Positions 24,736 through 33,377 of a stretch of 64,000 nucleotides of DNA are shown here, one piece after another (position 1 is the first letter of the stretch; the number at the start of each line of letters is the position of its first letter). The notes beneath the pieces are model-generated. The model was not told where the DNA came from. It saw nothing but the letters and a program-made list of their open reading frames with translations, and searched no databases. Origin of the DNA: Algoriphagus lacus (GTDB lineage Bacteria > Bacteroidota > Bacteroidia > Cytophagales > Cyclobacteriaceae); assembly GCF_003583985.1 (NCBI RefSeq), contig NZ_QXML01000011.1, forward strand, positions 1 through 64,000, written 5' to 3'. The translations under genes and the position numbers were made by a program.

Positions 24736-26025
24736 TTAATTAATCAATTTTAGGATATCCTGTCCGATATCTCTTCTGTAATAAGCTTTTTCCCAGCTTA
24801 TTTTTTCCACGGTACTAAATGCATTTTTCAAGGCCTCTTCCAATCCTTTTCCAATACCGGTAACTGCGATCACTCTGCCACCCTGATTTATGATTTCACC
24901 CGAATTGCTTCTAGTGGTCCCAGCATGGAAAATAACGCTTCCTTCCACGTTATTTGGTAAAGAAATTTTAAATCCTTTCTCATAAGAACCAGGATATCCT
25001 CCGCTTACCATAACCACCGTGGCGGAATAGTTAGGAGAGATTTTCAACTCATAGTCGGAAAGTGTGCCAGTTGCGATTCCTTTCAACAAACCAACAAAAT
25101 CACTTTCTATTCTTGGTAAAACGGCTTCTGTCTCCGGATCGCCCATTCGGACATTGTATTCAATAACGGAAGGATCTCCGTTGTTATTCATCAAACCAAT
25201 GAAAAGGAATCCCTTGTATTTGATTTGTTCTTTTTCCAAACCAGCAATAGTCGGTTTTACGATTCGCTCCTCTACTTTTTTGATAAAGTCGGCAGTGGCA
25301 AAAACTACTGGACTTACAGCACCCATTCCTCCCGTGTTTAGCCCTGTATCGCCCTCACCGATGCGTTTGTAATCTTTTGCCTCCGGTAAAATCTTGTAGC
25401 TTTTTCCGTCAGTGGCCACAAAAACCGAGAGTTCGATTCCGTTGAGAAATTCTTCCACTACTACCTTTGATGAGGCATCTCCGAATTTTGCATCAAGCAA
25501 CATTTCTTTCAGAGAAACTTTTGCCTCCTCCAAGGTCTGACAGATCAACACGCCTTTTCCTGCGGCAAGCCCATCGGCTTTTAATACGATAGGAAGATTT
25601 TGCTTTTCCAAATATGCAAGACCGGCTTCAATTTGATCGGCGGTGAATGTCTCATAAGCTGCAGTGGGAATACCGTTTCGCTGCATAAATCGTTTGGAAA
25701 AATCCTTACTCCCCTCCAAAGTGGCGCCCAATTGAGAAGGGCCTACAATAGGCAGGGTTGCAGTTTCGGGTTGGGATTCTAGAAAATCCACCAATCCTCT
25801 TACCAATGGCTCTTCCGGCCCCACGACTACCATGTCGATAGAGTTTTCGATAATGAATCGGTGAATTCCCTTAAAATCAGTACCAGATAGGGCAATATTT
25901 TGAGCAATTTCGGCAGTCCCCGCATTGCCAGGCGCCACAAAAAGCCGGGTACAATCCGGACTTTGTACAATCTTCCAAGCAAAGGCATGCTCTCTGCCTC
26001 CACTTCCCAATAAGAGTATATTCAT
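24736..26025 (-). CDS. purD: Phosphoribosylamine-glycine ligase
   Basis: The 429-residue ATP-grasp enzyme joins glycine to phosphoribosylamine in purine synthesis. It shows the N-terminal nucleotide-binding fold (MNILLLGSGGREHAFAWK), the GPEEPLVRGL loop, the ATP-grasp core (VLKADGLAAGKGV; MGAVSPV) and the metal-binding end (VIEYNVRMGDPETEAVLPR). Length and ends are normal. It lies between recQ (16 bases upstream) and ricT on the same strand. Confidence 0.97.
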   Translation of the reverse strand: MNILLLGSGGREHAFAWKIVQSPDCTRLFVAPGNAGTAEIAQNIALSGTDFKGIHRFIIENSIDMVVVGPEEPLVRGLVDFLESQPETATLPIVGPSQLGATLEGSKDFSKRFMQRNGIPTAAYETFTADQIEAGLAYLEKQNLPIVLKADGLAAGKGVLICQTLEEAKVSLKEMLLDAKFGDASSKVVVEEFLNGIELSVFVATDGKSYKILPEAKDYKRIGEGDTGLNTGGMGAVSPVVFATADFIKKVEERIVKPTIAGLEKEQIKYKGFLFIGLMNNNGDPSVIEYNVRMGDPETEAVLPRIESDFVGLLKGIATGTLSDYELKISPNYSATVVMVSGGYPGSYEKGFKISLPNNVEGSVIFHAGTTRSNSGEIINQGGRVIAVTGIGKGLEEALKNAFSTVEKISWEKAYYRRDIGQDILKLIN

Positions 26026-26040
26026 TGACTCGTTACGTTT

Positions 26041-28218
26041 TTAATTGGCGTGCTCAGAGATGAACTTTATCCGATAAACCCGCAGCTCGTCTTCTGCAAA
26101 TTCCTCTTCTCCCAACTCTTCCAATGCCGTTTTGATATGATCGCTTTCCGCATTCATGAAGTATTCATGGAGGATGTCTTCCCGCTCCTCGTCCATGATG
26201 TGATGAATGTAGTAATCGATATTTAGTTTAGTTCCGCTGTAGATGATCTGCTCAATTTCCTGAAGCAGTTCACCCATAGAAATATTGAGATTTTCGGCAA
26301 TCTCATCCAGGTCGATTTTGCGGTCAATCTGCTGGATAATCGAAATCTTAACCTTGGATCGGGTTCCGGAGGTTTTGACCACTACTTCCGAAGCAGTCTC
26401 GATTTCATTTTCTTCCACATATGCAGCTATCAGCTTTAGGAATGGTGCCCCAAATTTGGCAACTTTTCCCATACCCACACCATTAATTTGTGCTAGTTCT
26501 TCTTTAGTGGTGGGATAAACTGTAGCCATTTCTTCCAGAGAAGGATCCTGGAAAATGACATAAGGAGGAAGGTTTTTGGTTTTTGCCAAGCGTTTTCGCT
26601 CGGCCTTAAGCAATTCAAAAAGCTTTTCGTCGTATGCGGGTCCTGAATTGACCTGAACTTCCTGAGTTTCCGGTTCGGTTAGTTTTTCGAAGTCATGGTC
26701 CTTATATAGATCCACCGAATATGGTCCATCTATAAACTCCAGCCCTTTTGGCGTAATTTTTAGAATACCATAATTCTCAATGTCTTTTTCCAAAAGAGCG
26801 GCGATCATGGCTTGACGAATTACGGAGGTCCAGAGCTTTTCCGATTCCTCTTTTCCTTTTCCAAAGACCGGTAGCTTGTCATGCTCGTAGCTTTCAATGT
26901 AGTCGTCCATCTCGCCTCGAATGACTTTCACCAGATGCTCCAGACTGAAACGCTCATTGGTTTGCTGCACAGCTTCCAAGGCAATCAGTAGGTAATCCAT
27001 TCCCTCAAACGTTTCTCTTTCCCGCTTGCAGTTGTCGCAAAAGCCACAATCATCCACCATAGTTTCCCCAAAGTAATTCAAGATGAATTTCCTTCTGCAA
27101 ACACCGGTTTCTGAGTAAGCGGCCATCTCCTGAAGTAAGATTTTGGCATTTTCCCGTTCGGTTACGGCTTTGTCCTTGTTGAATTTATCAAGCTTGATTA
27201 TGTCCTCATACCGGTAAAACATCAAACAGTGACCTTCCAATCCGTCACGTCCAGCTCTTCCGGTTTCCTGATAGTAGCCTTCCAAAGACTTGGGGACATC
27301 ATAGTGGATTACATAGCGAACATCCGGCTTGTCAATTCCCATTCCGAAGGCGATGGTTGCTACTATTACATCCAGTTCTTCATTTAGGAAGTCGTCCTGA
27401 GTCTTAATCCGAACTGCGGAATCCAATCCCGCATGGTATGGCGCTGCATTGATCTGGTTTACTTTGAGCAACTCAGCAATTTCTTCTACCTTTTTACGGC
27501 TAAGGCAATAAATTATTCCCGATTTCCCTTTGTGTTGCTTTATGAATTTTATCAGTGACTTCTTGGACTCATTTTTAATCTTTGGCCGTACCTCATAAAA
27601 GAGATTTGTCCGATTAAAAGATGATTTGAAAAGATCTGCTTCCTCCATTTGAAGGTTGCGCTGAATGTCCTGCTGTACTTTCGGAGTCGCCGTGGCAGTC
27701 AGGGCAATGATCGGAAGATCAGGCGCAATCTGGGCCACAATGGATTTGATTTTCCGGTATTCAGGTCTGAAATCATGTCCCCATTCCGAAATACAATGTG
27801 CTTCATCGATGGCTACAAAACTCAGGTGTGCTTCCTTCAGAAAAGCAATATTTTCTTCCTTGGTTAGCGATTCCGGTGCTACGTAAAGAAGCTTGGTCTT
27901 TTTCTTTAAGACTTCACTTTTCACTTTGTTGGCCTCGGATTTTGTCAATGTAGAATTGAGAAAATGGGCATTGATGCCAACTGCATTAAGTTGATCAACC
28001 TGGTTTTTCATCAGGGCAATCAAAGGGGAGATCACTATAGCGGTACCTTCCTGCACCACAGCCGGAAGCTGGTAGCAAAGGGATTTGCCTGCCCCGGTGG
28101 GCATAATTACAAAGGTGTTTCGCTGATTGAGTAGATTGTCAACTATGAGCTCCTGGTTCCCACGGAACTGGCTGAATCCGAAGATTTTCTTTAGATCTGC
28201 TTTTACTTTTTCCTCCAC
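26041..28218 (-). CDS. recQ: ATP-dependent DNA helicase RecQ
   Basis: The 725-residue protein has the superfamily 2 helicase motifs: Walker A PTGAGKS, DEAH in AIDEAHCISEWGHDFRP, TATATP, and QETGRAGRDG. A zinc-binding RecQ-C-terminal region (CRRKFILNYFGE ... CGFCDNC) and winged helix follow, then an HRDC domain (about 530-600; LPPYVIFQDPSLEEMA). A helical C-terminal extension of about 120 residues is seen in Bacteroidota RecQ proteins. It unwinds recombination and fork intermediates. It is divergent from the KpsF-type isomerase. Confidence 0.96.
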   Translation of the reverse strand: MEEKVKADLKKIFGFSQFRGNQELIVDNLLNQRNTFVIMPTGAGKSLCYQLPAVVQEGTAIVISPLIALMKNQVDQLNAVGINAHFLNSTLTKSEANKVKSEVLKKKTKLLYVAPESLTKEENIAFLKEAHLSFVAIDEAHCISEWGHDFRPEYRKIKSIVAQIAPDLPIIALTATATPKVQQDIQRNLQMEEADLFKSSFNRTNLFYEVRPKIKNESKKSLIKFIKQHKGKSGIIYCLSRKKVEEIAELLKVNQINAAPYHAGLDSAVRIKTQDDFLNEELDVIVATIAFGMGIDKPDVRYVIHYDVPKSLEGYYQETGRAGRDGLEGHCLMFYRYEDIIKLDKFNKDKAVTERENAKILLQEMAAYSETGVCRRKFILNYFGETMVDDCGFCDNCKRERETFEGMDYLLIALEAVQQTNERFSLEHLVKVIRGEMDDYIESYEHDKLPVFGKGKEESEKLWTSVIRQAMIAALLEKDIENYGILKITPKGLEFIDGPYSVDLYKDHDFEKLTEPETQEVQVNSGPAYDEKLFELLKAERKRLAKTKNLPPYVIFQDPSLEEMATVYPTTKEELAQINGVGMGKVAKFGAPFLKLIAAYVEENEIETASEVVVKTSGTRSKVKISIIQQIDRKIDLDEIAENLNISMGELLQEIEQIIYSGTKLNIDYYIHHIMDEEREDILHEYFMNAESDHIKTALEELGEEEFAEDELRVYRIKFISEHAN

Positions 28219-28316
28219 GAGAAGAAACGGCTTAGTGGGTGATGAATGCCTGTAAACAGGAATGAACGATTAGTTTTTATACCTTTGTTCAAAATTACTG
28301 ATTAACGAAGGTAAAA

Positions 28317-29285
28317 TTGAATTTAGCTAAAAATATTAGAAAAACAGCCACTCGGGTTTTGCAAAATGAGGCAAATGCCATCCTGAATCTAATTGATTTT
28401 ATAGATGGTGATTTTGAAGCCTGTGTGGAGCGAATTCTTCACTCCAAGGGCAGGGTAGTAATTACCGGTGTCGGAAAGAGTGCAATCATAGCTAATAAAA
28501 TCGTTGCCACATTGAATTCCACCGGTACACCGGCACTTTTCATGCATGCAGCTGATGCCATCCATGGGGATTTGGGTATGATACTGGAAGAAGATATCGT
28601 CATCTGTATTTCCAAATCCGGGAATACTCCCGAAATAAAGATACTTGTTCCACTTTTGAAAAAGCTTGGATCCGTGCTTGTTGCCATGGTGTCTAATACT
28701 ACATCCTACTTGGCTGAGCAAGCCGATTATGTCCTGAATGCAACAATTGGAGAGGAGGCTTGCCCACATAATTTGGCTCCAACTACCAGTACCACTGCTC
28801 ATTTGGCCTTGGGTGATGCACTAGCTGTTTGTTTATTGGAGGCGAGAGGATTTACCTCTGATGACTTTGCTAAATACCATCCTGGAGGTTCGCTCGGGAA
28901 ACAATTATACCTTAAGGTTAGTGATGTGCTTTCCAAAGATCTTGTCCCAGTAGTGGATGAAAATGCAGGTTTGACCGAGGTAATTATTGAGATTTCGGGA
29001 AAGCGATTGGGTGCTACTGCTGTGAATGATGCTCAGGGGAATCTAAAAGGAATCATTACCGATGGGGACCTGAGAAGAATGCTGCAGAGGACTCTTGACA
29101 TCCAATCATTGCGCGCAAAAGACATTATGACGGTCAATCCAAAGACGATTTCAACTGACGAGTTTGCTATTCGTGCCCTAAATCTGATGCGTAATCATAA
29201 TATTACCCAATTGGTCGCCATGGATCAGGAAAAAATCGCAGGTTTTGTCCATATTCATGATTTGATGAAAGAAGGAATCGTCTAA
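28317..29285 (+). CDS. KpsF/GutQ-family sugar-phosphate isomerase (arabinose-5-phosphate isomerase type)
   Basis: A TTG start is required: no ATG is available before the SIS domain. The 322-residue protein has the SIS domain (about 25-175; VVITGVGKSAIIANKIV, ISKSGNTPEI, HNLAPTTSTT) and two CBS domains (about 205-320; GIITDGDLRRML, IAGFVHIHDLMKEGI). The family converts ribulose 5-phosphate to arabinose 5-phosphate for Kdo synthesis in the lipopolysaccharide core. It is followed six bases later by mannose-1-phosphate guanylyltransferase, so both probably feed surface sugar synthesis. Confidence 0.93.
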   Translation: MNLAKNIRKTATRVLQNEANAILNLIDFIDGDFEACVERILHSKGRVVITGVGKSAIIANKIVATLNSTGTPALFMHAADAIHGDLGMILEEDIVICISKSGNTPEIKILVPLLKKLGSVLVAMVSNTTSYLAEQADYVLNATIGEEACPHNLAPTTSTTAHLALGDALAVCLLEARGFTSDDFAKYHPGGSLGKQLYLKVSDVLSKDLVPVVDENAGLTEVIIEISGKRLGATAVNDAQGNLKGIITDGDLRRMLQRTLDIQSLRAKDIMTVNPKTISTDEFAIRALNLMRNHNITQLVAMDQEKIAGFVHIHDLMKEGIV

Positions 29286-29291
29286 CCCAGC

Positions 29292-30368
29292 ATGCAAGAC
29301 AAACCCTACATTGTGATAATGGCCGGAGGAATCGGATCCCGGTTTTGGCCATATAGCAGAAACAATCGACCCAAACAGTTTTTGGATATTTTAGGAACAG
29401 GACGAAGTCTTCTGCAGATGACTTACGACAGATTTCGGGAAATAGCTGAGCCAGAACAATTTATTGTGGTAACCTTTCAAGGCTATCAGGAATTGGTCAG
29501 TGAGCAATTGCCGGAATTGAAATTAAATCAGGTCCTGACTGAGCCACTGAGAAGAAACACCGCTGCTTGTATTGCCTATGCGGCCTATAAAATTCATGGG
29601 TTTGATCCGGAGTCAACACTTATTGTAACTCCTGCAGACCATTTGATTTTGCAGGAAAATCGATTTGTCAGGACAATGGCTTCCGCTATTGAAGCCGCTC
29701 AGGTTGACAACAGGTTAATCACTATTGGAATCAAACCGAATCGGGCTGAAACCGGATATGGTTACATTCAATATCATGAAAACAACGGTACCGATCCGGC
29801 TATGAAGGTTAAAACCTTCACCGAAAAGCCAAATCCAAAACTTGCAAAGACATTTCTGGAAAGCGGGGATTTTGTCTGGAATTCGGGGATGTTTGTTTGG
29901 AAAGTAAAAAGCATTTTGGATGCCTTTTCTGAACTTATGCCAGATGTGGCTGAGGTTTTTGAAGAGGGAAGGGGACATTTCGGTAAGGCGTCCGAGCCTG
30001 AATACATCGCCCGGGCATATACTCAGGTGAGAAACATTTCCATTGATTATGGAATATTGGAAAAGTCCGATAAGGTATTTGTGATTCTGGGGGATTTTGG
30101 ATGGTCAGATCTAGGCTCCTGGCAAAGCCTTCACGAACTACGGGACAAGGATGAAAATAACAATGTGGTAGAGGCTAATGCACTCTTGTTCGATACTGAA
30201 AATTGCTTTGTCAAAATGGATAATGACAAGCTTGTGGTTGTAGAGGGGCTTGAAAATTATTTAATCAATGAATCTGAAAACGTTCTCCTGATTTGTAAAC
30301 TCGATGGGGAAAAGAAATTCAGAGATTTCGTTGCCAATGCAAAAAAGAAAGGGGAAGATTTTATCTAA
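29292..30368 (+). CDS. Mannose-1-phosphate guanylyltransferase
   Basis: The 358-residue enzyme makes GDP-mannose from mannose 1-phosphate and GTP. The nucleotidyltransferase signature MAGGIGSRFWPYSRNNRPKQ is at residues 10-29, with FTEKPNP and the GDFGWSDLGSW segment later. There is no C-terminal isomerase domain, so it is the monofunctional short form. It lies six bases behind the isomerase gene. A hairpin that includes its stop codon separates it from the convergent rlmB. Confidence 0.95.
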   Translation: MQDKPYIVIMAGGIGSRFWPYSRNNRPKQFLDILGTGRSLLQMTYDRFREIAEPEQFIVVTFQGYQELVSEQLPELKLNQVLTEPLRRNTAACIAYAAYKIHGFDPESTLIVTPADHLILQENRFVRTMASAIEAAQVDNRLITIGIKPNRAETGYGYIQYHENNGTDPAMKVKTFTEKPNPKLAKTFLESGDFVWNSGMFVWKVKSILDAFSELMPDVAEVFEEGRGHFGKASEPEYIARAYTQVRNISIDYGILEKSDKVFVILGDFGWSDLGSWQSLHELRDKDENNNVVEANALLFDTENCFVKMDNDKLVVVEGLENYLINESENVLLICKLDGEKKFRDFVANAKKKGEDFI

Positions 30369-30378
30369 AATCCTCCCC
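30351..30378 (-). terminator. Terminator hairpin between convergent genes
   Basis: GGGGAAGATTTTA (30351-30363) and TAAAATCCTCCCC (30366-30378) pair with a single mismatch across a two-base turn. On the minus strand it is followed by TTTCTTTTTT, so it mainly serves rlmB; the plus side has only a weak T run. Confidence 0.65.
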
Positions 30379-30400
30379 TTCCCTATAATTTATCCAAGTC

Positions 30401-31177
30401 TTACTTCTTTCGCTGGCGTATTGCCTCGTATATCGCCACTCCGGCAGAAACAGAAACGTTCAAACTTTCGATGTTTCCAGCCATTGGGATTTTGACCTTG
30501 TCATCTACTATTCCCATAATTTCCTGGGAAATCCCGTCTTCCTCCGACCCCATAATCATAGCTACCGGAGAGGAAAAGTCTGCATCGTACATTGATTTTT
30601 CTGTCTTCTCCGTGATTGCAACCAAGGTCAATCCCATTTTTTGCAGATCCCTGCAGGCATAGAATAAGTTTCGGACCCGTGCAACAGGCAAGAAATTCAA
30701 GGCGCCAGCTGAAGTTTTTACTGCATCAGAATTGATCTGAGCACTGCCCTTTTCTGGGATGACAATAGCGTCTACTCCTGCGCATTCCGCAGTTCGGGCA
30801 ATAGCTCCGAAGTTTCTGACATCTGTAATATGATCAAGAACCAAAATCAAAGGTGATTTACCAACTGCGAAGCAATTATCGATCACGTGGTCCAAGGAGG
30901 CATAAGTAATTGAGGACATTTGGGCAATGACCCCTTGGTGATTTTTTCGGGTGATCCGGTTGAGTTTGGCATCCGGAACCCTGACCACCGGGACGTTTTC
31001 TGCTTTGCAGAGTTGAAGAAGTTCTTTGATCAAGTCATTGTTCAACTCCTTTTGAACCAGTACTTTATCGAGTTCTTTCCCAGCATGGATTGCCTCCATC
31101 ACGGCCCGGGTGCCGAATATAAAATCTTTTTCAGTGGCTCCTTTATCAATCAGAAAGCCATCTTTCCGCTTCTCCAT
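30401..31177 (-). CDS. rlmB: 23S rRNA 2'-O-methyltransferase RlmB (TrmH/SpoU family)
   Basis: The ATG at 31177 (MEKRKDGFLIDKG) is preferred over an in-frame TTG at 31198. The 258-residue protein has the L30e-like substrate-binding part (IFGTRAVMEAIHAGKELDKV) and the SPOUT knot domain with its three motifs: LDHITDVRNFGAIARTAEC, IMGSEEDGIS and IPMAGNIESLNVSVSAGVA. Family members methylate G2251 of 23S rRNA. The start overlaps the end of the GWxTD gene by 28 bases. Confidence 0.92.
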   Translation of the reverse strand: MEKRKDGFLIDKGATEKDFIFGTRAVMEAIHAGKELDKVLVQKELNNDLIKELLQLCKAENVPVVRVPDAKLNRITRKNHQGVIAQMSSITYASLDHVIDNCFAVGKSPLILVLDHITDVRNFGAIARTAECAGVDAIVIPEKGSAQINSDAVKTSAGALNFLPVARVRNLFYACRDLQKMGLTLVAITEKTEKSMYDADFSSPVAMIMGSEEDGISQEIMGIVDDKVKIPMAGNIESLNVSVSAGVAIYEAIRQRKK

Positions 31178-32385
31178 TGGGAAATGTTTTTGAACCAAAT
31201 CGGCTGGTATGCTCGGGATCGGTTCAGGGTGTAGAAATGTGGGCTGAGTATCGTTTTAGCCCGGGCAAAGGTAAATTTAATTTTCGAGCTCTCGTCCATG
31301 CCGGCATAACTCCACACTTCCCTGTCCAGGAAAAAATTAACTTCCTGTGGAGGACCCATTACAATGTAGACCATGCCACGGTCAGTCTTCCATCCTTCTT
31401 TGAAGTCGGTAAAAAGGATATTGGCAAATTCAACCATCCGGAAATAGTTACGGATCAGCTCTTTGGCAATTTCCGGATTTCTTGTCAGGGTAATCCAATA
31501 TTCATCCAAGGCCTTTTTCTTATCCTCAGCAAGAAGTAGTGTTTCGTGTTCTTTCCTTGTTGAAATGTAGGTCACCATCTGCACCATTTCTTCCCAATCT
31601 TTGACTTTTGGGAATGATTCATGGGTAGTTTTCAGTAAAAGCCCCGTAGAAGCTGTGGTGTCGGTTTGGAAAAAGTAGTATCCTTCTTCATTCAGTTTTT
31701 TGGGCACATTGGCCAAAAAGTCCCCCATGTTAACTACAGATAGCTCCTTTGGAATTTCTGCCGGACGGGTTTCCATCGGAGGAAAGGGCACATCAAACTT
31801 CATGGGATAAAAGAAGGTATGAATTGAAGGAGATTTGACGGTTTTGAAAAGGAGAGATTCATCCTTGTTCAGATAGTTTTGATCAAATGCAATTTCATTG
31901 GCATAGTAAGCTCCAAAATCGGGGTGATCCAGTACAAATGAACTCTTCAGATCGACGTGATAGACATATTCATCGCCTTGCCTTGTATCAAGTATTTCCA
32001 ATAATGCAATCGCCGTTTCCTGACTTTCAGGTATTTCGACCGTTTTTTCAAAAACCCAGTGCCTCTCAGTATCTGCTTTTAGGTCGTTTTGGGTGAGAAG
32101 TTGAACCTTGTCCGAAGAGATTTCCTCATCATAGGAACTGAGAATCGAATAACTGAAACTGTATGTGGCGAATGCTGCGTTTTCTTCAATTTTTTCAATG
32201 ACAAATTGAAGTTTAAAGCTGGTATCACTGGTTTTTAAAGGAATAATTTTCAGTCCTAGTCGTGAATATAAGGAGTACCGAAGGGCCTGGTCAGTTGAAC
32301 TCAGTGTTTTTTGTGCATATGAAAAATTGCAAATGGGAAAAAAGGCAATGAAAAAAAGGAGGAAAGGGGTGATTTTTCGATTCAT
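31150..32385 (-). CDS. GWxTD-domain secreted protein
   Basis: The 411-residue protein has a signal peptide ending FSYAQ (residue 25), a long beta-rich middle, and near the C-terminus the signature GWKTDRGMVYIVMGPPQEV, the GWxTD domain. The role of this domain in Bacteroidota is not known; the proteins are exported and often encoded near housekeeping genes. It overlaps rlmB by 28 bases. Confidence 0.88.
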   Translation of the reverse strand: MNRKITPFLLFFIAFFPICNFSYAQKTLSSTDQALRYSLYSRLGLKIIPLKTSDTSFKLQFVIEKIEENAAFATYSFSYSILSSYDEEISSDKVQLLTQNDLKADTERHWVFEKTVEIPESQETAIALLEILDTRQGDEYVYHVDLKSSFVLDHPDFGAYYANEIAFDQNYLNKDESLLFKTVKSPSIHTFFYPMKFDVPFPPMETRPAEIPKELSVVNMGDFLANVPKKLNEEGYYFFQTDTTASTGLLLKTTHESFPKVKDWEEMVQMVTYISTRKEHETLLLAEDKKKALDEYWITLTRNPEIAKELIRNYFRMVEFANILFTDFKEGWKTDRGMVYIVMGPPQEVNFFLDREVWSYAGMDESSKIKFTFARAKTILSPHFYTLNRSRAYQPIWFKNISQWRSGKMAF

Positions 32386-32446
32386 TGGGTCTTAATCTCG
32401 GGTTTTAAAAATTAGCCTTACTTTTGCCAAAATACTAAAATTTCGA

Positions 32447-33223
32447 ATGGCTACCTATACAACGGAAATCGCCTCAGACAAGTTGATCAGCGACAATCCT
32501 ATTCATCAACGGCTTCTGAAAGCATACATTGCAGCAAAACCATGGATTTCCGGTGATTTATTGGAAGTGGGATGCGGCGAAGGCAGAGGAGTTGAGGAAT
32601 TACTTCCTTTAGCAAGCAGTTACATCGGATTGGATAAGATTGGCGAGGTAATCTCCATGCTCAAAATAAAGTACCCAGGGGTGGATTTTCGTCAGGCTGT
32701 AATTCCTCCCTTTTCGGAGTTCAAGGAAAATTCATTCCATACAATTGTGAGTTTTCAAGTGATCGAACACATTCAGGAGGACAAACTTTTTTTACAGGAA
32801 ATCTACCGAATGCTTAAGCCAGGAGGGAAAGCGATCATTTCAACCCCAAACATCACGCATACTCTTTCGCGGAATCCTTGGCATATCCGGGAATACAAGC
32901 CTCAGGAACTGATCAATCTTTCTAAAGGGATTTTTGATCAAGTGGAAGCAAAAGGAATCGGCGGAAATGAGAAAGTCTGGGCTTATCATGAGGCTAACAG
33001 AAAATCAGTTCAGAAGATCATGCGCTTTGATATTTTTGACCTTCAGCATAAGCTTCCTGCGGCGGTTTTGAGAATGCCTTATGAAATCCTAAATCGAATG
33101 AATCGAAACAAGCTTCATAAGCAGCAAGGAAATTCGGTGGTGGAAATTACCCATGAAGATTATCCAGTAGTAGAGGACCCGATGAAGGGATTGGATCTGT
33201 TTTATATTCTTTGGAAAAAGTAA
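32447..33223 (+). CDS. Class I SAM-dependent methyltransferase
   Basis: The 258-residue protein has motif I LLEVGCGEGRGVEEL (about residues 39-53), the acidic strand-2 end IGLDKI, and post-motif segments SFQVIEHIQED and YRMLKPGGKAIIST typical of UbiE/Coq5-like small-molecule methyltransferases. The substrate cannot be told. It stands alone, divergent from the GWxTD gene and convergent with the GT117 gene, with a terminator between. Confidence 0.88.
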   Translation: MATYTTEIASDKLISDNPIHQRLLKAYIAAKPWISGDLLEVGCGEGRGVEELLPLASSYIGLDKIGEVISMLKIKYPGVDFRQAVIPPFSEFKENSFHTIVSFQVIEHIQEDKLFLQEIYRMLKPGGKAIISTPNITHTLSRNPWHIREYKPQELINLSKGIFDQVEAKGIGGNEKVWAYHEANRKSVQKIMRFDIFDLQHKLPAAVLRMPYEILNRMNRNKLHKQQGNSVVEITHEDYPVVEDPMKGLDLFYILWKK

Positions 33224-33326
33224 GTGGTGAAAAGAGTTTTCCACAAAGGTTAATAGGATCAAAGAGTTTTTGAAAAACACCTTAGCAGCAAATAAGTCAA
33301 CTACTATTCATGCTTTACTCATCAAA

Positions 33327-33357
33327 AAAGGCGAGATTTTTGAAATCTCGCCTTTTG
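33327..33357. terminator. Bidirectional terminator
   Basis: AAAAGGCGAGATTT (33327-33340) and AAATCTCGCCTTTT (33344-33357) form a perfect 14-bp stem with a three-base loop and T/A runs on both sides, between the convergent methyltransferase and GT117 genes. Confidence 0.9.
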
Positions 33358-33377
33358 TTTTTCTGTATTTGATCGTA